Origin: Antitrichia curtipendula
Taxonomy: Eukaryota; Streptophyta; Bryopsida; Hypnales; Leucodontaceae
Length of the DNA: 64,000 nucleotides
NCBI GenBank assembly: GCA_951230915.1
Contig: OX579634.1
Location: forward strand, 40,003,570-40,067,569
Reading direction: 5' to 3'
Below are positions 36,314 through 47,805 of the stretch, one piece after another (within the stretch, counting starts at the first letter, position 1; every line of letters starts with the position of its first letter). Both the position numbers and the translations under genes were made by a program. A model generated the notes under the pieces. That model was not told the DNA's origin and ran no database searches. It was given only the letters and a program-made list of their open reading frames with translations.

Positions 36314-37316
36314 CAGTGGGGTCCCAATCAAAATGGCGTTTTTGAAATCGCAGTGAAGGAAATTTCAATGTTGCTGACTTTGACAGCCTCCCCAGAGTTG
36401 AAAAATTGGTATTTTACCTCGAAATTTTTAATACATCTTTATCTTTATGTTGACAACACGTGTATCAAATTTCAAGGCCAAAAGATTCACCAAAAAAAAT
36501 TTATTCGAAATCTACCAACATGGGTAGTTGTAGAATTTTTTTCACTGCTGCCAACTTTGACAGCCTCCCAAGGATTGAAATTTTTTTTTTGCCATGAAAA
36601 TTTTGGAACAAAAACTAATCTATGTTAATAAAATATTTTCTAAATTTCAAGGCCAAAAGAGCAATACAATAAATATATATTCACAATCTACCAACATGTG
36701 TTGTTTTGAGAAACACTTGTGGAATCCATTTCACTACTACCAACTTTGACACCCTCCCAAGGGCTGAGAAATTGTCTATTTACCATGAAATTATTTTCAT
36801 ACAATCCTCTCTATGATGATAACAGGTATGCCAAATTTCAAGGACAAAAATTTCTTACAATAAAAGATATTCAAAATCTACCAACATGGATAACTTTGAG
36901 AAATCATTTCTCTATTGCTAACTTTGACACCCTCCGAAGGGTTGAGATTTTTTTTATTTACCATTATATTCTTGGCACAAGATCTTCTCTATGTTAATAA
37001 CATGTGTGCCAAATTTGAAGGTCAAAAGATCTATACAAAAATGATGTACATAATCAATCCTTGGGAGGCTGTCAAAGTTGGCAGCAGTGAAATTTTTTCC
37101 ACAACTACCCATGTTGGTAAACTTTGAATAACTTGTTTTTGGTGAACCTTTTGGCCTTGAAATTTGATTCACGTGTTATTAACATAAAGAGGATACTATG
37201 GTAAAATTTTGTGGTAAAATACCAATTTTTCAGCTCTCGGGAGGCTGTCAAAGTTGGCAGCATTGAAATTTCCTTCACTGCGATTTCAAAACGCCATTTT
37301 GATTGGGACCTCACTG
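36314..37316. mobile_element. Tc1/mariner-like element with long TIRs, nested in family A copy
   Basis: The ends CAGTGGGGTCCCAATC and CAGTGAGGTCCCAATC (inverted) belong to TIRs of about 105 bp, with a TA (left copy mutated to CA) target. It interrupts the family A sequence CCTATATGTTG/TACAATTCC. The interior consists of imperfect units of about 180 bp repeating CAACTTTGACAGCCTCCCAA and a CTACCAACATGG motif, partly inverted at the right. It is 1003 bp with no transposase. Mariner-like assignment rests on CAGT ends plus TA only. Confidence 0.6.
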
Positions 37317-37676
37317 TACAATTCCAAATGATTTGAAAGTTTTCAAGCATATAGCCAAGTTGCTTTGAACAATGAATCCAAAGAATTACTATCATTTTAG
37401 AGATTTTTTTATACAAATGTGATCTTGTGAAGTGAAGCTGCACGATTTTTTGCAGGGCCAAAAAAAGGGTTTTGCCACTTCAAACGCTAATATCTTGCAA
37501 TCTACATAGTGAATTTTTTTGAAATTTTTCCATATCTTCTCAAGCTAGCGTACTACAAGATCCTATGGTTACATGTGTCTAAAAATGTTTTTTTTCTAAA
37601 ATTTGGTGCTTGAACTAGAAATGGTAGTTTTGGAGCGTTTTTGGTGAAAACATAGTCACGGGCCTTTAGGCGGTAA

Positions 37677-38319
37677 AATGGAAGAAAGAGGATCGACATC
37701 CATTTTCAAGTTTTCAACAATTTAGGCTTCTGAAAAACTTCTAAGGTAAAACAACCCATTGTGGTCAAGATTAGGAGTCTAACCTCATGCTGTTGCTGAA
37801 AATTTTCGATATTTTTCCCACATAAAGAGAAGTGTGAGAAACAATGAAGGTCATTGAAATTATTATTATTTTTTGACAAAGTATGAATTTGCTATAAATT
37901 TTTGAAGTGTTCAATACATCATGGCCTAAAAGAGTCTCTAGACTCCCCTGGAACCAACAAAATCTGAATCCATCAAGCATATTTTTTCCACCTAAAGCAG
38001 TTATATTATTTTCTAACATAGAAGGCCAAAAAAGTCAATTCTTACAATGAATTTACATTGAAAAGTTGGAAGTTCCTAATGAAGTCACTAGTCACTCCAT
38101 TAATGTCAGGTAAGATATGCATTGTGGCCAAAATCTCACATATTGGAAAAACCCACAATGGAATCATTCCCTACTACGGGCCATCTGACTACAATGGGTT
38201 GTTCTACCTTATAAATAATCCAATTTTAAACCTTAACCACACATTTCTCACATGCCTTGCCAAGCAACTACATATTTTACAAATGAAAAAAAACAAGTTC
38301 TATATTCAAGTGGAATGGT
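37677..38319. other. AT-rich intergenic DNA
   Basis: No gene. The words GGAAGTTCCTAATGAAGTCACTAGTCACTCC-type near 38060 recur, diverged, near 59790, which indicates another old repeat. Confidence 0.4.
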
Positions 38320-38835
38320 AAGAGGTTTAACAATCCATGTGGGATATGCAAATTAGGATTTGTAAGAGGTCAGCTGCTCATAGTCAAGTCAAAAGTAGAA
38401 ATTTCAATCAAAACAAAACTTCAGACCTCATCTAAGCATAAAATAGAATAACTTATTCTATAGAATATAGAAACAAATAACTGTAGAAAATGAATCTAAA
38501 TTCAATCTACTCAAAAATCGTTTGTAATGTAAGTTGTGGACAAATTTCAAAGAAGAGGTTTAAAAATGTTAGACAAAATGTCTTTTCTAACCCTTCTTTG
38601 AACTTTGTCCTTAGCTATTTATTGGAGAGTGTAAATCACAAATGGATTTTTGAAGTTGAAACTTAGTTAGATTTACCACGCTTTCTAAGCCTTAAGTTTT
38701 AAAAAAAAAATGATTCTACTATGCTCAAATGAGGTTTGAAGTTATGCTTTAAAAACAATTAGAAGTACGTTTTTACAATGAGCAATCAAGCCTTCATCTT
38801 CAAATTATTCCATACCATTTGAAGATTCCTTGATA
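38320..38835. repeat. Long-TIR repeat, copy lacking the CACTA insertion
   Basis: It matches 47065-47805: AACAATCCATGTGGGATATG / AACAACCCATGTGGGATATG, TTCAGACCTCAT, and CATCTTCAAATTATTCCATACC near the far end. Its own halves are inverted relative to each other (ACTTCAGACCTCAT...; ATGAGGTTTGAAGT). It provides the empty site CTCAAATGAGG for the MITE at 47490. Confidence 0.6.
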
Positions 38836-39382
38836 AAACAATAGATGGTGAAATGAAGGATTGATTTTTTACTTAAAATTATTGAAATTTCAACATTTCT
38901 CAGCTTCAGTTTCCCTTGACTTCAGCTTCTATAGTCATTAATTTCTAAGAAAAAACGACTTCACTTTTTCTAATTATTTTTTGTTGGAAATGCCACACAT
39001 ATCTACAATAGTGTAGCTTGGTGTCTATGTGCGCCTTTGGAACCATGCTCTTGCACTTTAGTTTAGTGCTCCAACACCTCCATCAAGTATGTTCTACTAG
39101 TACCTTCCTTTATTCAACTTTTCTTGTTGTGCAACTTGAAGATAGGGTTTATAATAAGATAAAAACATCTATTGCCTTTCCTTTAAGTTGATGTGCATAG
39201 ATGGAATCAAATCCACAATTAGGTGTCATTTTCTGCCATATAGACAAATGGAAAACATGAACACTCAAAATAAAAATAATTGGAGAGTTTTTGTATTTTT
39301 AGAGCTAAAGACTTGAATGAACCTCAAAGTCTTTGTTCAATAGGCACATGTGTGAAGTGCCTTGAAAAAGACCCAAAACTAT

Positions 39383-40306
39383 TTAATCCCTAAAGTCCTA
39401 TTGTCTCCATAGGGAACAATGGGTTTTGGGCAAGCTCCTACAACCTCAATATTCATTATGGTTTTTTGAAACTTTTTGTATAGATAGAAAACACATTAGC
39501 TTTCTAGGATTATAATTTTTTATTTTAATCGGTGCTCAAAGGCAAAAGTTATGGTATAAAAGGTCTTTTTTTCCAGTGCAGCGGGCAAAAAATTCTTCAC
39601 ACCAGGGTTTTTATTTTTTAATTAAAAAGAATTGTTTCTTGTAGATTGTAATTTTATCTATATGGAAAGTTTTGATTCATTCCATTTGGATTCGTTATGT
39701 GAAAATCCTATTTTATGGGCAATTAGAGCATCTTCTTGAAAAAATAATTTATAGGATTCATTTCTTAATGCAATTTTCACAATTTTTCAAAACAAATCGT
39801 TTGACCATGTTAAATTTGCTTGCTAAAAATTCTCACCTTTAGAATTATAGTGTTTCAATCCCATCTTAGAGCTATTAACGATTCAGATTTTCTTTTGATT
39901 TTGAACCTACTTCTATTTAACAAATTTTTAAAGTATAAAAATCAAGTTTTTTCTTTTGTTGAATTTTTTTTCTAAGGCTTTCAACTCAATGCTTCAACAC
40001 CAAAAAAATTAAATTAGAAGTCTATAGTGCAAATTTTCTTCCACAAGTGGAGGTCAAAGTTATTTTGAGATTGCAGACTAGTATTCAAAGAAATAATTTT
40101 TTCCAACTTTGAATGCTAAATTTTCTAATTTGTACTATCAAACTTTATGAAAATTTTACCACATGATTTGAGACAAGTGAAGTACAATATCCTAAGGTTA
40201 GATTCTAAAAAAATACATATTTTTTGTTTTCTTGGATGAACACAAAAGAATTGGCAATTTTGAGTTGTTTTTGATAGAAAAATGACCTTGGAACTTTAGG
40301 GGTTAA
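39383..40306 (+). mobile_element. TTAA element, family B (916 bp)
   Basis: TTAA at 39383-39386 and 40303-40306. The left end is TCCCTAAAGTCC and the right GGAACTTTAGGGG. It is homologous end to end with 58693-59631, sharing AGATAGAAAACACATTAGCTT, ATCTTCTTGAAAAAATAA and TTCATTCCATTTGGA-type blocks. It abuts the next family A copy directly. Confidence 0.75.
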
Positions 40307-41246
40307 TAAACTCCTAAAGGTTTTTGACTATGTTTTCACCAAAAACGTTCTAAATCTGCCATTTCTAATACAAGTATCAAATTTTAGAAAAAAACCATTT
40401 TTGGACACATGTAACCGTAGGATCTTATAGTAAACTTGTTTGAGAAGATGTGGAAAAAGTTTCAGAATTTTTCACAATGTGGATTGCATTATATAAGTGT
40501 TTGAATTGAGAAAAATCCTTTTTTTGTCCCTGCGAAAATCCGGGCAGCTGCACTTCACAAGGTCACATTTATATGAAAAAATGTCCAAAACGGTGGTTAC
40601 TCTTTGGATTAAATTTTGAAGTCATGTTGGCTATATTGTTGAAAAATTTCAGATCATTTGGATTTGTACAGCATATAGGAAAAAAATAGTAAGTAGAAAG
40701 AAGTAGAAAATGATTCAAAACACTAAATTGTTAAGAATTTAATCATAGAATTACATAATGCCAATCCCAATGGTTTTAATGTTGTAAAGACCTATCTATA
40801 CCCAATTTTTTTGTTTTTTTCAAAAATATTGAAAATTGAGTAAAATAAAGGACTTCAAAGTTTATTTTTGGAGTAGAGATTCCATAACTATCCTCAAACT
40901 AAGAATCCTCATAACTTTTGGCTCATAGATCAAAATGGAATGATTCAAAGCTTCCCGCGTATATATAAATCCAAAGAACCAATTTCAAATTTTTATTTTC
41001 TTAAAAAGTAATTTTTAAAGAATTTTTTTTGCTGCCCGGGCTGCCCGCCAAGCATTGAAAATCACTTATCATGCAATAACTTTTTACCCATACAATCAAA
41101 ATTTATGAAAATTGTTGGACCTTAAAGCTACTCGGGAGAATGTTGTGTGAAATTTTCAAAGAAATTAAATAAAACCTCCGCTCGTAGTGAGCTGCCTCCC
41201 AAAAGCTATGTTCTCAAAAAAGCATGTTCAATGCTTTAGGGGTTAA
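40303..41246 (+). mobile_element. TTAA element, family A (932 bp)
   Basis: The left side reads TTAATAAACTCCTAAAGG, so the element starts at about 40311 beside a decayed site. The right end is GCTTTAGGGG plus TTAA at 41243-41246. All family A landmarks are in order, including CCGTAGGATCTTATAGTAAAC and GGGCAGCTGCACTTCACAAG. Confidence 0.75.
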
Positions 41247-41507
41247 AAGCTTGTCATTTTACAATCATGTAGCCATTTATAAAATAGGAGCCATTCAGAG
41301 CGAACGGTTTAAGGTCATATTAATGACCTTCAATAGTCACCTATTTGGTAGAAATGGGGGGGTGAATGGAATCAAGTACTTCTACTTTAAATCAATTCTT
41401 CAACATAAAAAGAAATTATATTAAATATTGGTAGTACAAAAGCTTTAAGCTAAGAGATTGAAAGTCTTATGACCTAGTTACATACGGAGCAAAAAAAACT
41501 TGTTTTC

Positions 41508-41706
41508 TTCACTTTCATTGCAAATCTTGCAATCTATGTGATCAAAGTTTCTGAAATTCTTTCACACATTTTTATACCAGTCTAGTGCAAGATCCAATAG
41601 TTAAATATGCGGGAAAAAAACAATTTTTAATTCTTTTTGCTCTTTGCAATACAAATAGCAATTTTGAGTGTTTTTTGAAGAAAAATGGTCTTTGGACTCC
41701 TTTTAG
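41508..41706 (+). repeat. Right-end fragment of a family B element
   Basis: TTGCAATCTATGTGATCAAAG, CTAGTGCAAGATCC and TTTGGACTCCTTTTAGGG match the last 200 bp of the family B copies. The terminal TTAA reads TTTT. Confidence 0.5.
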
Positions 41707-41930
41707 GGTTTTAGGGTGTCCAAGCTCCAACCTTGCCGCTTTTCCTCCTCAATTTTGAAACCCATTCCATCCAACGTCCAGTCTTTCAACGCCACTGTTT
41801 GCAACAAAATGAAGTGCACATAAAACTTCCAAGCACTGTAAGAGCATGCCCACCCGTCTTGTAAAACGGATGACTTGTTGCCATTGGCTTCCAAAATTGC
41901 CCCACCCGTCTTGCATAATGGATGAACTTG

Positions 41931-42882
41931 TTAACCCCTAAAGGACCAAGTGTCCGTTCAACGTACGCAAGAAATCTTGGGTAGATTCCTACAAAGTCAT
42001 TTTCGGTTGGATGTTCATGAAATTTACACACAATGTGTAAGCATGTACTTCCTTCGTGGAAAACTAATTTTTTTCCCGATCGGGTGCCCATAGCAAAAGT
42101 TATTTTGCCCTAAGCTTTTCAGGCAGCTTGGGCAATTTGGGAATCTTTGGAAAATCTTTTGCAAAAAAGATCATCAAGTTCTGAAATTTGTCATGTATGT
42201 AACTAATAAAATATGGCATACAATTGTCCAGAAAAATATAAATTTTAGTTGTCCAATCACATTCTACGAGGAGTCAAACTTTATTAGCTATGTTGGGGTA
42301 GTTTCAAGAAAAAACATTTTCTTCTAACTTCAAACCCTATTATCTTGCAATCAGTGAAGTCAAAATTCTTGAAATTTTTGCCAAATATTCCAAATGGTAG
42401 TCTCTAATTTTTCACCATTTGGATTTCAAATAAAATATTTCCTCATTGCACAAAAAAATGACTAGTGTATTGTCAATTCATTAAACCTCCTTGCAATGCA
42501 AGGTGATTTAGAATAAGCTAGACTCTATATTTTCTTCTAAATTTTTTTGTAAGTGAACCTAATATCATATACTTATGAATGGTCCAAAATCTCATGTTTG
42601 TGTAGAACAAAAATTTTACTCCAAATGAGCCCGAAGTCTGCTGACCCTGTTTCGCAGGATTGGAAAAAAGTTTTTTTTCTCACTTCAAATGCTATAATCT
42701 TTTAATCTGCGCGGTGAAAAGGGCTGAAATTTTTTCTACACTTTGGTAAAATAATTTACTTTAGTTTTGTAAGGTTGAAGTTCCAAAAAAAAGTTTTGAT
42801 TTTATTTTTTGAATAACATACCAAAAAGTCACAGTTTTTGAAATGTCTCCCTGGAAAAAAACCCTGGTCCTTTAGGGGTTAA
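41931..42882. mobile_element. TTAA/CCCC element, separate subfamily (944 bp)
   Basis: TTAA at both ends. The body starts CCCCTAAAGGACCAAG and ends CCTGGTCCTTTAGGGG, with 14 bases of exact TIR followed by near-matches. The interior differs from families A and B apart from short words such as TATTATCTTGCAATC. It has the cleanest long TIR among the copies of about 930 bp. Confidence 0.75.
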
Positions 42883-45800
42883 GAGGCCCGGCCAAAAGTC
42901 GCCCATGACTTGCAAAACCGGGCTTTTTTGCGAGCGAAGGGGCGGCTTGCAAACCGGCTTGCAAACCACATGAGACAAGCACCTTTTTATACTTTTTCAC
43001 CAAACAAGGACTTGATCCGTGAATGTGGACGTAGCCGATTGGGTGGCGATGGCCTCTTACGAGACTATGGGTGGGGCGACCCATCATCCCTGGCTTGCAA
43101 ATTGGCTTGCATTTTACCAGACGCGTGGTGATGCTCTAAGCAATCCACAAAGGAAGTCACCCAATGAACAGTCTTGCAAGATAGGGCTATCTGTGTCAAT
43201 TGAAAAGCCTGCTTTCAGGAATAATAACAATTGAAAAGCCTGCTTTCAGGAATAATAAAAAATAGGGTGCCTGAATTGCTGATTTGCTGGCCTGCTCAGT
43301 TTGGTTATTCCTGATTTTCAGCGGCCAATAGATGTCCCCATGGGATCAAGTCTTACGCTGTCTGTTTATTCTGATTTCTGTTCTGCATTGGGTACCTGCC
43401 ACTTGGCGTAGATCCTCCCCATTTTCGATGCCAATTTCCTGGCTTCCTTTTCCATTATTCCATGCGTAAAACTGTATTAAATCCCGCTCCAATGGTACGC
43501 TTATAATTATTCCAAATCCGCTCTGGAGTCTCACTGGTCTGAGCTTCGTAGTTGGTACTGTCTTCATTTGGACAGGCCCCTGTGTGACTGCCTTTTCCTG
43601 AGCTGGGTACTCTATTGTCTTTTCCGGCGCCCTTTGTAGCGAGACTCATTCAGTGAGCCCTGCAAGCATGGAACACAAAATTTGCAACGTCAGAAGTCCT
43701 CAGTACGAAGTAATCTCGGAGATCGGAAAGCATAAATCTCATGAACCAAATCCAGTAAGATGAGTGCACATTTATACGAGTAAATCATTTGAAACCTAGC
43801 TAGGTACTTGACCCTAACATCAATTTTAGATCTACTCGGCAGGTGTTTGAAATGACAGGTGTACATTCTAACGACCAAGAGAGTGATCGATGGACGAAGA
43901 CGTTTCGGAGACGATTTGGTACGTTTACGTTCAGATCAACGTCACCATCTGCATCCACAAGCTCCATAACAAATGAAAAGAATTTGATTTCTGAGGTACC
44001 ATGTCACAGAGTTGTGTCAAGTTCAAATCTAAACTTTTGCTGCTGCTTTGAGACTGGGCCACATTAAAGCAAGCAAGTACCGCTCTAGCTCCACATTATT
44101 TGATAAGCGAAGGAAAGGAAAGCTGTCCTAACTCCGCATGATGGAAAAAGCAAAGGGCGAAGCGACATACCTGAGGACAAGAAGTAATGCAAAAGACACG
44201 ACAGAGGTTCTCTGCACAGGTGACCCCAGCATGAGAACGAACTGAGCTCCATCGTCGTTTGGTCCTTAATTCCCTGCATTCATTATTGCACAACTTTGGA
44301 GAAGCTTTGGTTTTGCATGATGAGAGGTGTACCTAGGTGACAAAAAAAACCTTGCTGGCACACCACTTTGATTGAATCTTGATAAGTGTCTGCCTTTTGG
44401 GTCAACTACTTGGAAACTCAGGGTCCAAATCTGCAAAAAGTCTCTTCTAATGTAGAACTTTGATTGGCCTCAAACTCATTGACTCGTACTCTAAAATACA
44501 CCTGGGAGAACATCTGACCTAAAACAGCATGTTCTACGCCATCAAAGTTTAACTCATGTTGTTATGTGACCAATGTACAAGGGTTTCTTGTCCAATGGGT
44601 ACTGAAGAGTGCGCATTTGACAGCTCAGAATATACTCAAGGGCAAGTGCAGATTCAGAGTTCATCATTCAATGCCAGATCCTGGGCTTCAAACAATTGTG
44701 CTGTCATTCGAAAGACTTATTCACATCAGAATGGCCCTGGAGTCGACCTCATAAAAACCATACCACTGCATTTAATGAGCATTTCATGTCAATTTGTGTG
44801 CAATCTTTACATCTTTGTACCCAAAATATACCCAAACGTAAGATAAAATGTACAACTAAACCACAAAATGTTTCAGCAGAAACTTCGTGTGCTTCAGGGT
44901 TTAGGGTTTAGCATCATTTGCTTACCCAAGGCGTTGCGTGGGCCACTCATCGTTCAGATTTATAACCCTGTTCTAGCACACACCATTTGCGCTATGCATT
45001 ACAGAACGACCACGACAATCTTTAGACGACCATTTCTTAGTCCTAGGGTTGCAAAATTGAATTGCCCTGTCTTTCCTTGACTACATTCTTGTCTCTGAGT
45101 GGGATTTGAGGTAACATCAAACTTGTAAGTATTCTTTCAATGGCTTCGGCATCATTGAAGCTTATCATGGTGGACATTTCATGTTATGAGGATTTCGTGG
45201 TCTTGACTTTACATTTCGTTTAGGTTTACATTTTCGTTATGTCTTGAGACTGAAAAATTGCTCCAACTAGATGCTGGTTTTAGGGTTCATTCTGAGTCCA
45301 ATTAAATACACTATTCCGATCTCCTTTTAACAAAAGCTTTCGAAGTAAAGACTGTGTCCCTCACCTGGAAACAATGTCGCGAATTGAGAGATGCGTCCCT
45401 GAATTGAATCTCGACCTCATTCTCCATCAATTTCGATCGCTACTTCCATCACCCATCACTGAAGAATTCTCAGCATGAAACCCCAACTCATGTATTTCTA
45501 ACTTGGGGGGTAGAATTAGAATGGTGTAGCAGATTCAATCTCCTTTGGATTCACAGCATCCATTCTTTCGAGGCTAAACATCCCCAGATTCGACAAAGTT
45601 TTGGGTCTACCTACGTACAGGCCTGGAGGATTTGTAATGTAACGAAAGCTAATGCACTTATGTAACCAGATTCAACGAAAATTTGTTACGCGCGCCAGAG
45701 GAACTGACTGCAGCTCCCCAAATCTCAGAAACCGAATGCAAAATTCGCCAGAATTGGTAGCCTCAACCAAATTCTTGGATTAATCCAGCGAACATGGTGG

Positions 45801-46103
45801 AAATGATAGAAAGAATGGCTGCATCTGACACAAACAGGGCGAACTTCCATGCTGTGCAGGAATTGGAGATTGGTTCCTGAGTTTTCTCAAAGTCGGAATT
45901 GTTTTAATCGAATTTCGGGATACTTCGACTCTTATGAGGAAGGGCCAAGTACGGGCGCCAAGTGCGGGTTTGGCCTCACCGCTCCACGTGTGCCCCGCGG
46001 CGGACGCGCCAAGAAGGTTTGCCAAGTGAAGTATTCAATTTGAAGTAGTTTTGTTTCTCAAAAATTAAACTAAATTTTTTTAAACTTTCGATCCATTGAA
46101 AAT
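42883..46103. other. Mixed-composition stretch, possible untranslated or decayed gene
   Basis: It is less AT-rich than its surroundings, yet I find no recognisable domain. It contains a 32-bp tandem pair (AAAAGCCTGCTTTCAGGAAT, 43196-43258) and a telobox-like GGGTTTAGGGTTTAG at 44889. Minus-strand splice-like signals occur around 44279-43455 and are listed separately. Confidence 0.4.
43455..44279 (-). other. Possible short spliced transcript (uncertain)
   Basis: On the minus strand, an ATG frame from 44279 reaches a good donor (CTCAG/GTATGT) near 44174. An acceptor (ATGCTTGCAG) lies just before an ATG at 43649 that opens 64 codons ending at 43455 (MSLATKGAGKDNRVPSSGKG..., ...IWNNYKRTIGAGFNTVLRME). 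The composition looks more coding than nearby DNA, but there is no family match and the frames do not clearly join. It could be a small plant gene, a non-coding RNA or chance. Confidence 0.18.
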
Positions 46104-46105
46104 TA

Positions 46106-46984
46106 CTCCCTTTGTCTCATTAAAAACCTCCAAATCAAGCACAATTTCTGTCCCACTAGAAACCTCCATTTGCTAATTTCAATTGTTGAGTAAGCATTGG
46201 TTGTATTGAATGACTTCGTGAAAATTAGTGGTAAGCAATCAAGGAGCATTCCTCCCCTAGCAAGCTTTGCCTTGCCCATATAAGGCACCTTGTACTTGTT
46301 GTTTCTTCAAATAGTTGTTTCGTGACCACGTGGGTGCTAAACATATTTGTTTCTGAAGGGGGTTAGGTTTCCTAGTTGCAGTATCTAGGTTGGTAGCGTA
46401 TATTTCTACAATCGCATTGTTGCCACCAACCTTTAAATCATAGGAATGACAAGTTGGCAGCAATCATGAACGATGTTCAAATTTGATACTTTTCAAATAG
46501 ATTTGGGTGCTTGAACGATGGCACCTAAGCTAGAGATTTTGCATAGATCTGGAGGATGTGTCATTAATTCATAAATGTAACCTAAGCTAGAGATTTTGCA
46601 TAGATCTGGAGGATGTGTCATTAATTCATAAATGTATGAATCATTGGCACCTAGGTTGGTAGCGTATATTTCTACAATCGCATTGTTGCCACCAACCTTT
46701 AAATCATAGGAATGACAAGTTGGCAGCAATCATGAACGATGTTCAAATTTGATACTTTTCAAATAGATTTGGGTGCTTGAACGATGGCACCTAAGCTAGA
46801 GATTTTGCATAGATCTGGAGGATGTGTCATTAATTCATAAATGTAACCTAAGCTAGAGATTTTGCATAGATCTGGAGGATGTGTCATTAATTCATAAATG
46901 TATGAATCATTGGCACAGAGACTAAAAATATAGTTAATTCCTCATGGGGAAGGTTTTTGTAGGTTTTTAATGGGACAAAGGGAG
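46106..46984. mobile_element. Stowaway-like element (879 bp) with internal duplications
   Basis: It is bounded by TA on each side. The left end is CTCCCTTTGTCTCATTAAAA and the right, read inwards, CTCCCTTTGTCCCATTAAAA, a TIR of about 24 bp with one mismatch. Most of the interior is a 266-bp tandem duplication (46385-46650 and 46651-46916). Each unit contains a nested 57-bp tandem pair (ACCTAAGCTAGAGATTTTGC..., at 46523 and 46580 in unit 1). No transposase. Confidence 0.75.
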
Positions 46985-47064
46985 TACTTTACATAGCTTT
47001 GGTAGCATTTTCATCTTATTTAGAGTCTCAGATAAGAAGAGAATCTCGTTGTATACGTATGGGG

Positions 47065-47805
47065 TGGTAGGAGGTAGAACAACCCATGTGGGATATGTAA
47101 ATTAGAATTAGTAAGAGCTCAATCACTCATAGTTAAATCAAAAGTAGGAATTATTTTTGAAGTAGAATTTCAGACCTCATTTAAACATAGTTGAATAACT
47201 TTTATCCAAAAAATTTGAACTAAATTTTTTGTTAAATGAAGATAAATTTCATGTCCAAAAATCCGTTTGAGATTTAGATCCTCCAATCAAAAATTATGGA
47301 CAAAATTCTAAGAGGATGTTTGAAGATGTAAAAAAAATTCCCTTCCAACCCCTCTCTAAAATTTGTCCACAACTTTTGCTTAGAGGATTAAAATCTCAAA
47401 CGGATTCGTGGAGATGAAAGTTAGATTGACATTCTACATTTACTTATTTCAATGTTGTTTGAAAAAAAGTTATTTTGCTATGCCTCAATCACTATAAGAA
47501 ACCCGCGTTTTAGGTGCCGTTTTGAAATTTTTTCAAACGGATTTTAGGTGATGTCAAAAAAAACAAATTGTATTTTTTTGTCAATAATCATGTCCAATAT
47601 AACATGATTATTGACAAAAAAATACAATTTGTTTTTTTTGACATCACCTAAAATCCGTTTGAAAAAATTTCAAAACGGCACCTAAAACATGGGTTTCTTA
47701 TAGTGAATGAGGTCTGAAATTATACTTCAAACACAATTCCTTAAGTTTTGACAATGAACATCAAGCTCTCATCTTCAAATTATCCCATACCCTTTGAGGA
47801 TTCAT
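47065..47805. repeat. Long-TIR repeat, copy interrupted by a CACTA MITE
   Basis: This is the second copy of 38320-38835. The interruption is 47490-47705. Shared landmarks include CCATGTGGGATATG, TCAGACCTCATTTAA and CATCTTCAAATTATCCCATACC. Confidence 0.6.
47490..47705. mobile_element. CACTA-type foldback MITE, 216 bp, AAT duplication
   Basis: It starts CACTATAAGAAACCC and ends GGGTTTCTTATAGTG. Arms of 103 bp (47490-47592 and 47603-47705) are complementary apart from about two mismatches, with a 10-bp loop. AAT flanks both sides (47487-47489, 47706-47708), the 3-bp duplication expected of CACTA elements. The related repeat at 38320-38835 shows the uninterrupted site. Confidence 0.85.

Larger units (their letters stand above)
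35195..37676 (-). mobile_element. TTAA element, family A, reversed, with two nested insertions
   Basis: The left end is TTAACCCCAAAAGGACC. The right end is GGCCTTTAGGCGG followed by TAAA (target site decayed). The body reads as the reverse complement of family A (CATTCCATTTTGATC region; CACTTCAAACGCTAATATC; GGTGAAAACATAGTC). It is interrupted by 35727-36254 and 36314-37316. Removing both insertions and their TA duplications leaves about 939 bp, inside the family range of 931-945 bp, which supports both the family definition and the insertion borders. Confidence 0.75.

Noticed and set aside
36353..37461. Several 90-118-codon frames on both strands
   Set aside because: They lie inside the mariner-like insertion and its repeated units; no transposase motif such as a DDE/D triad could be read.
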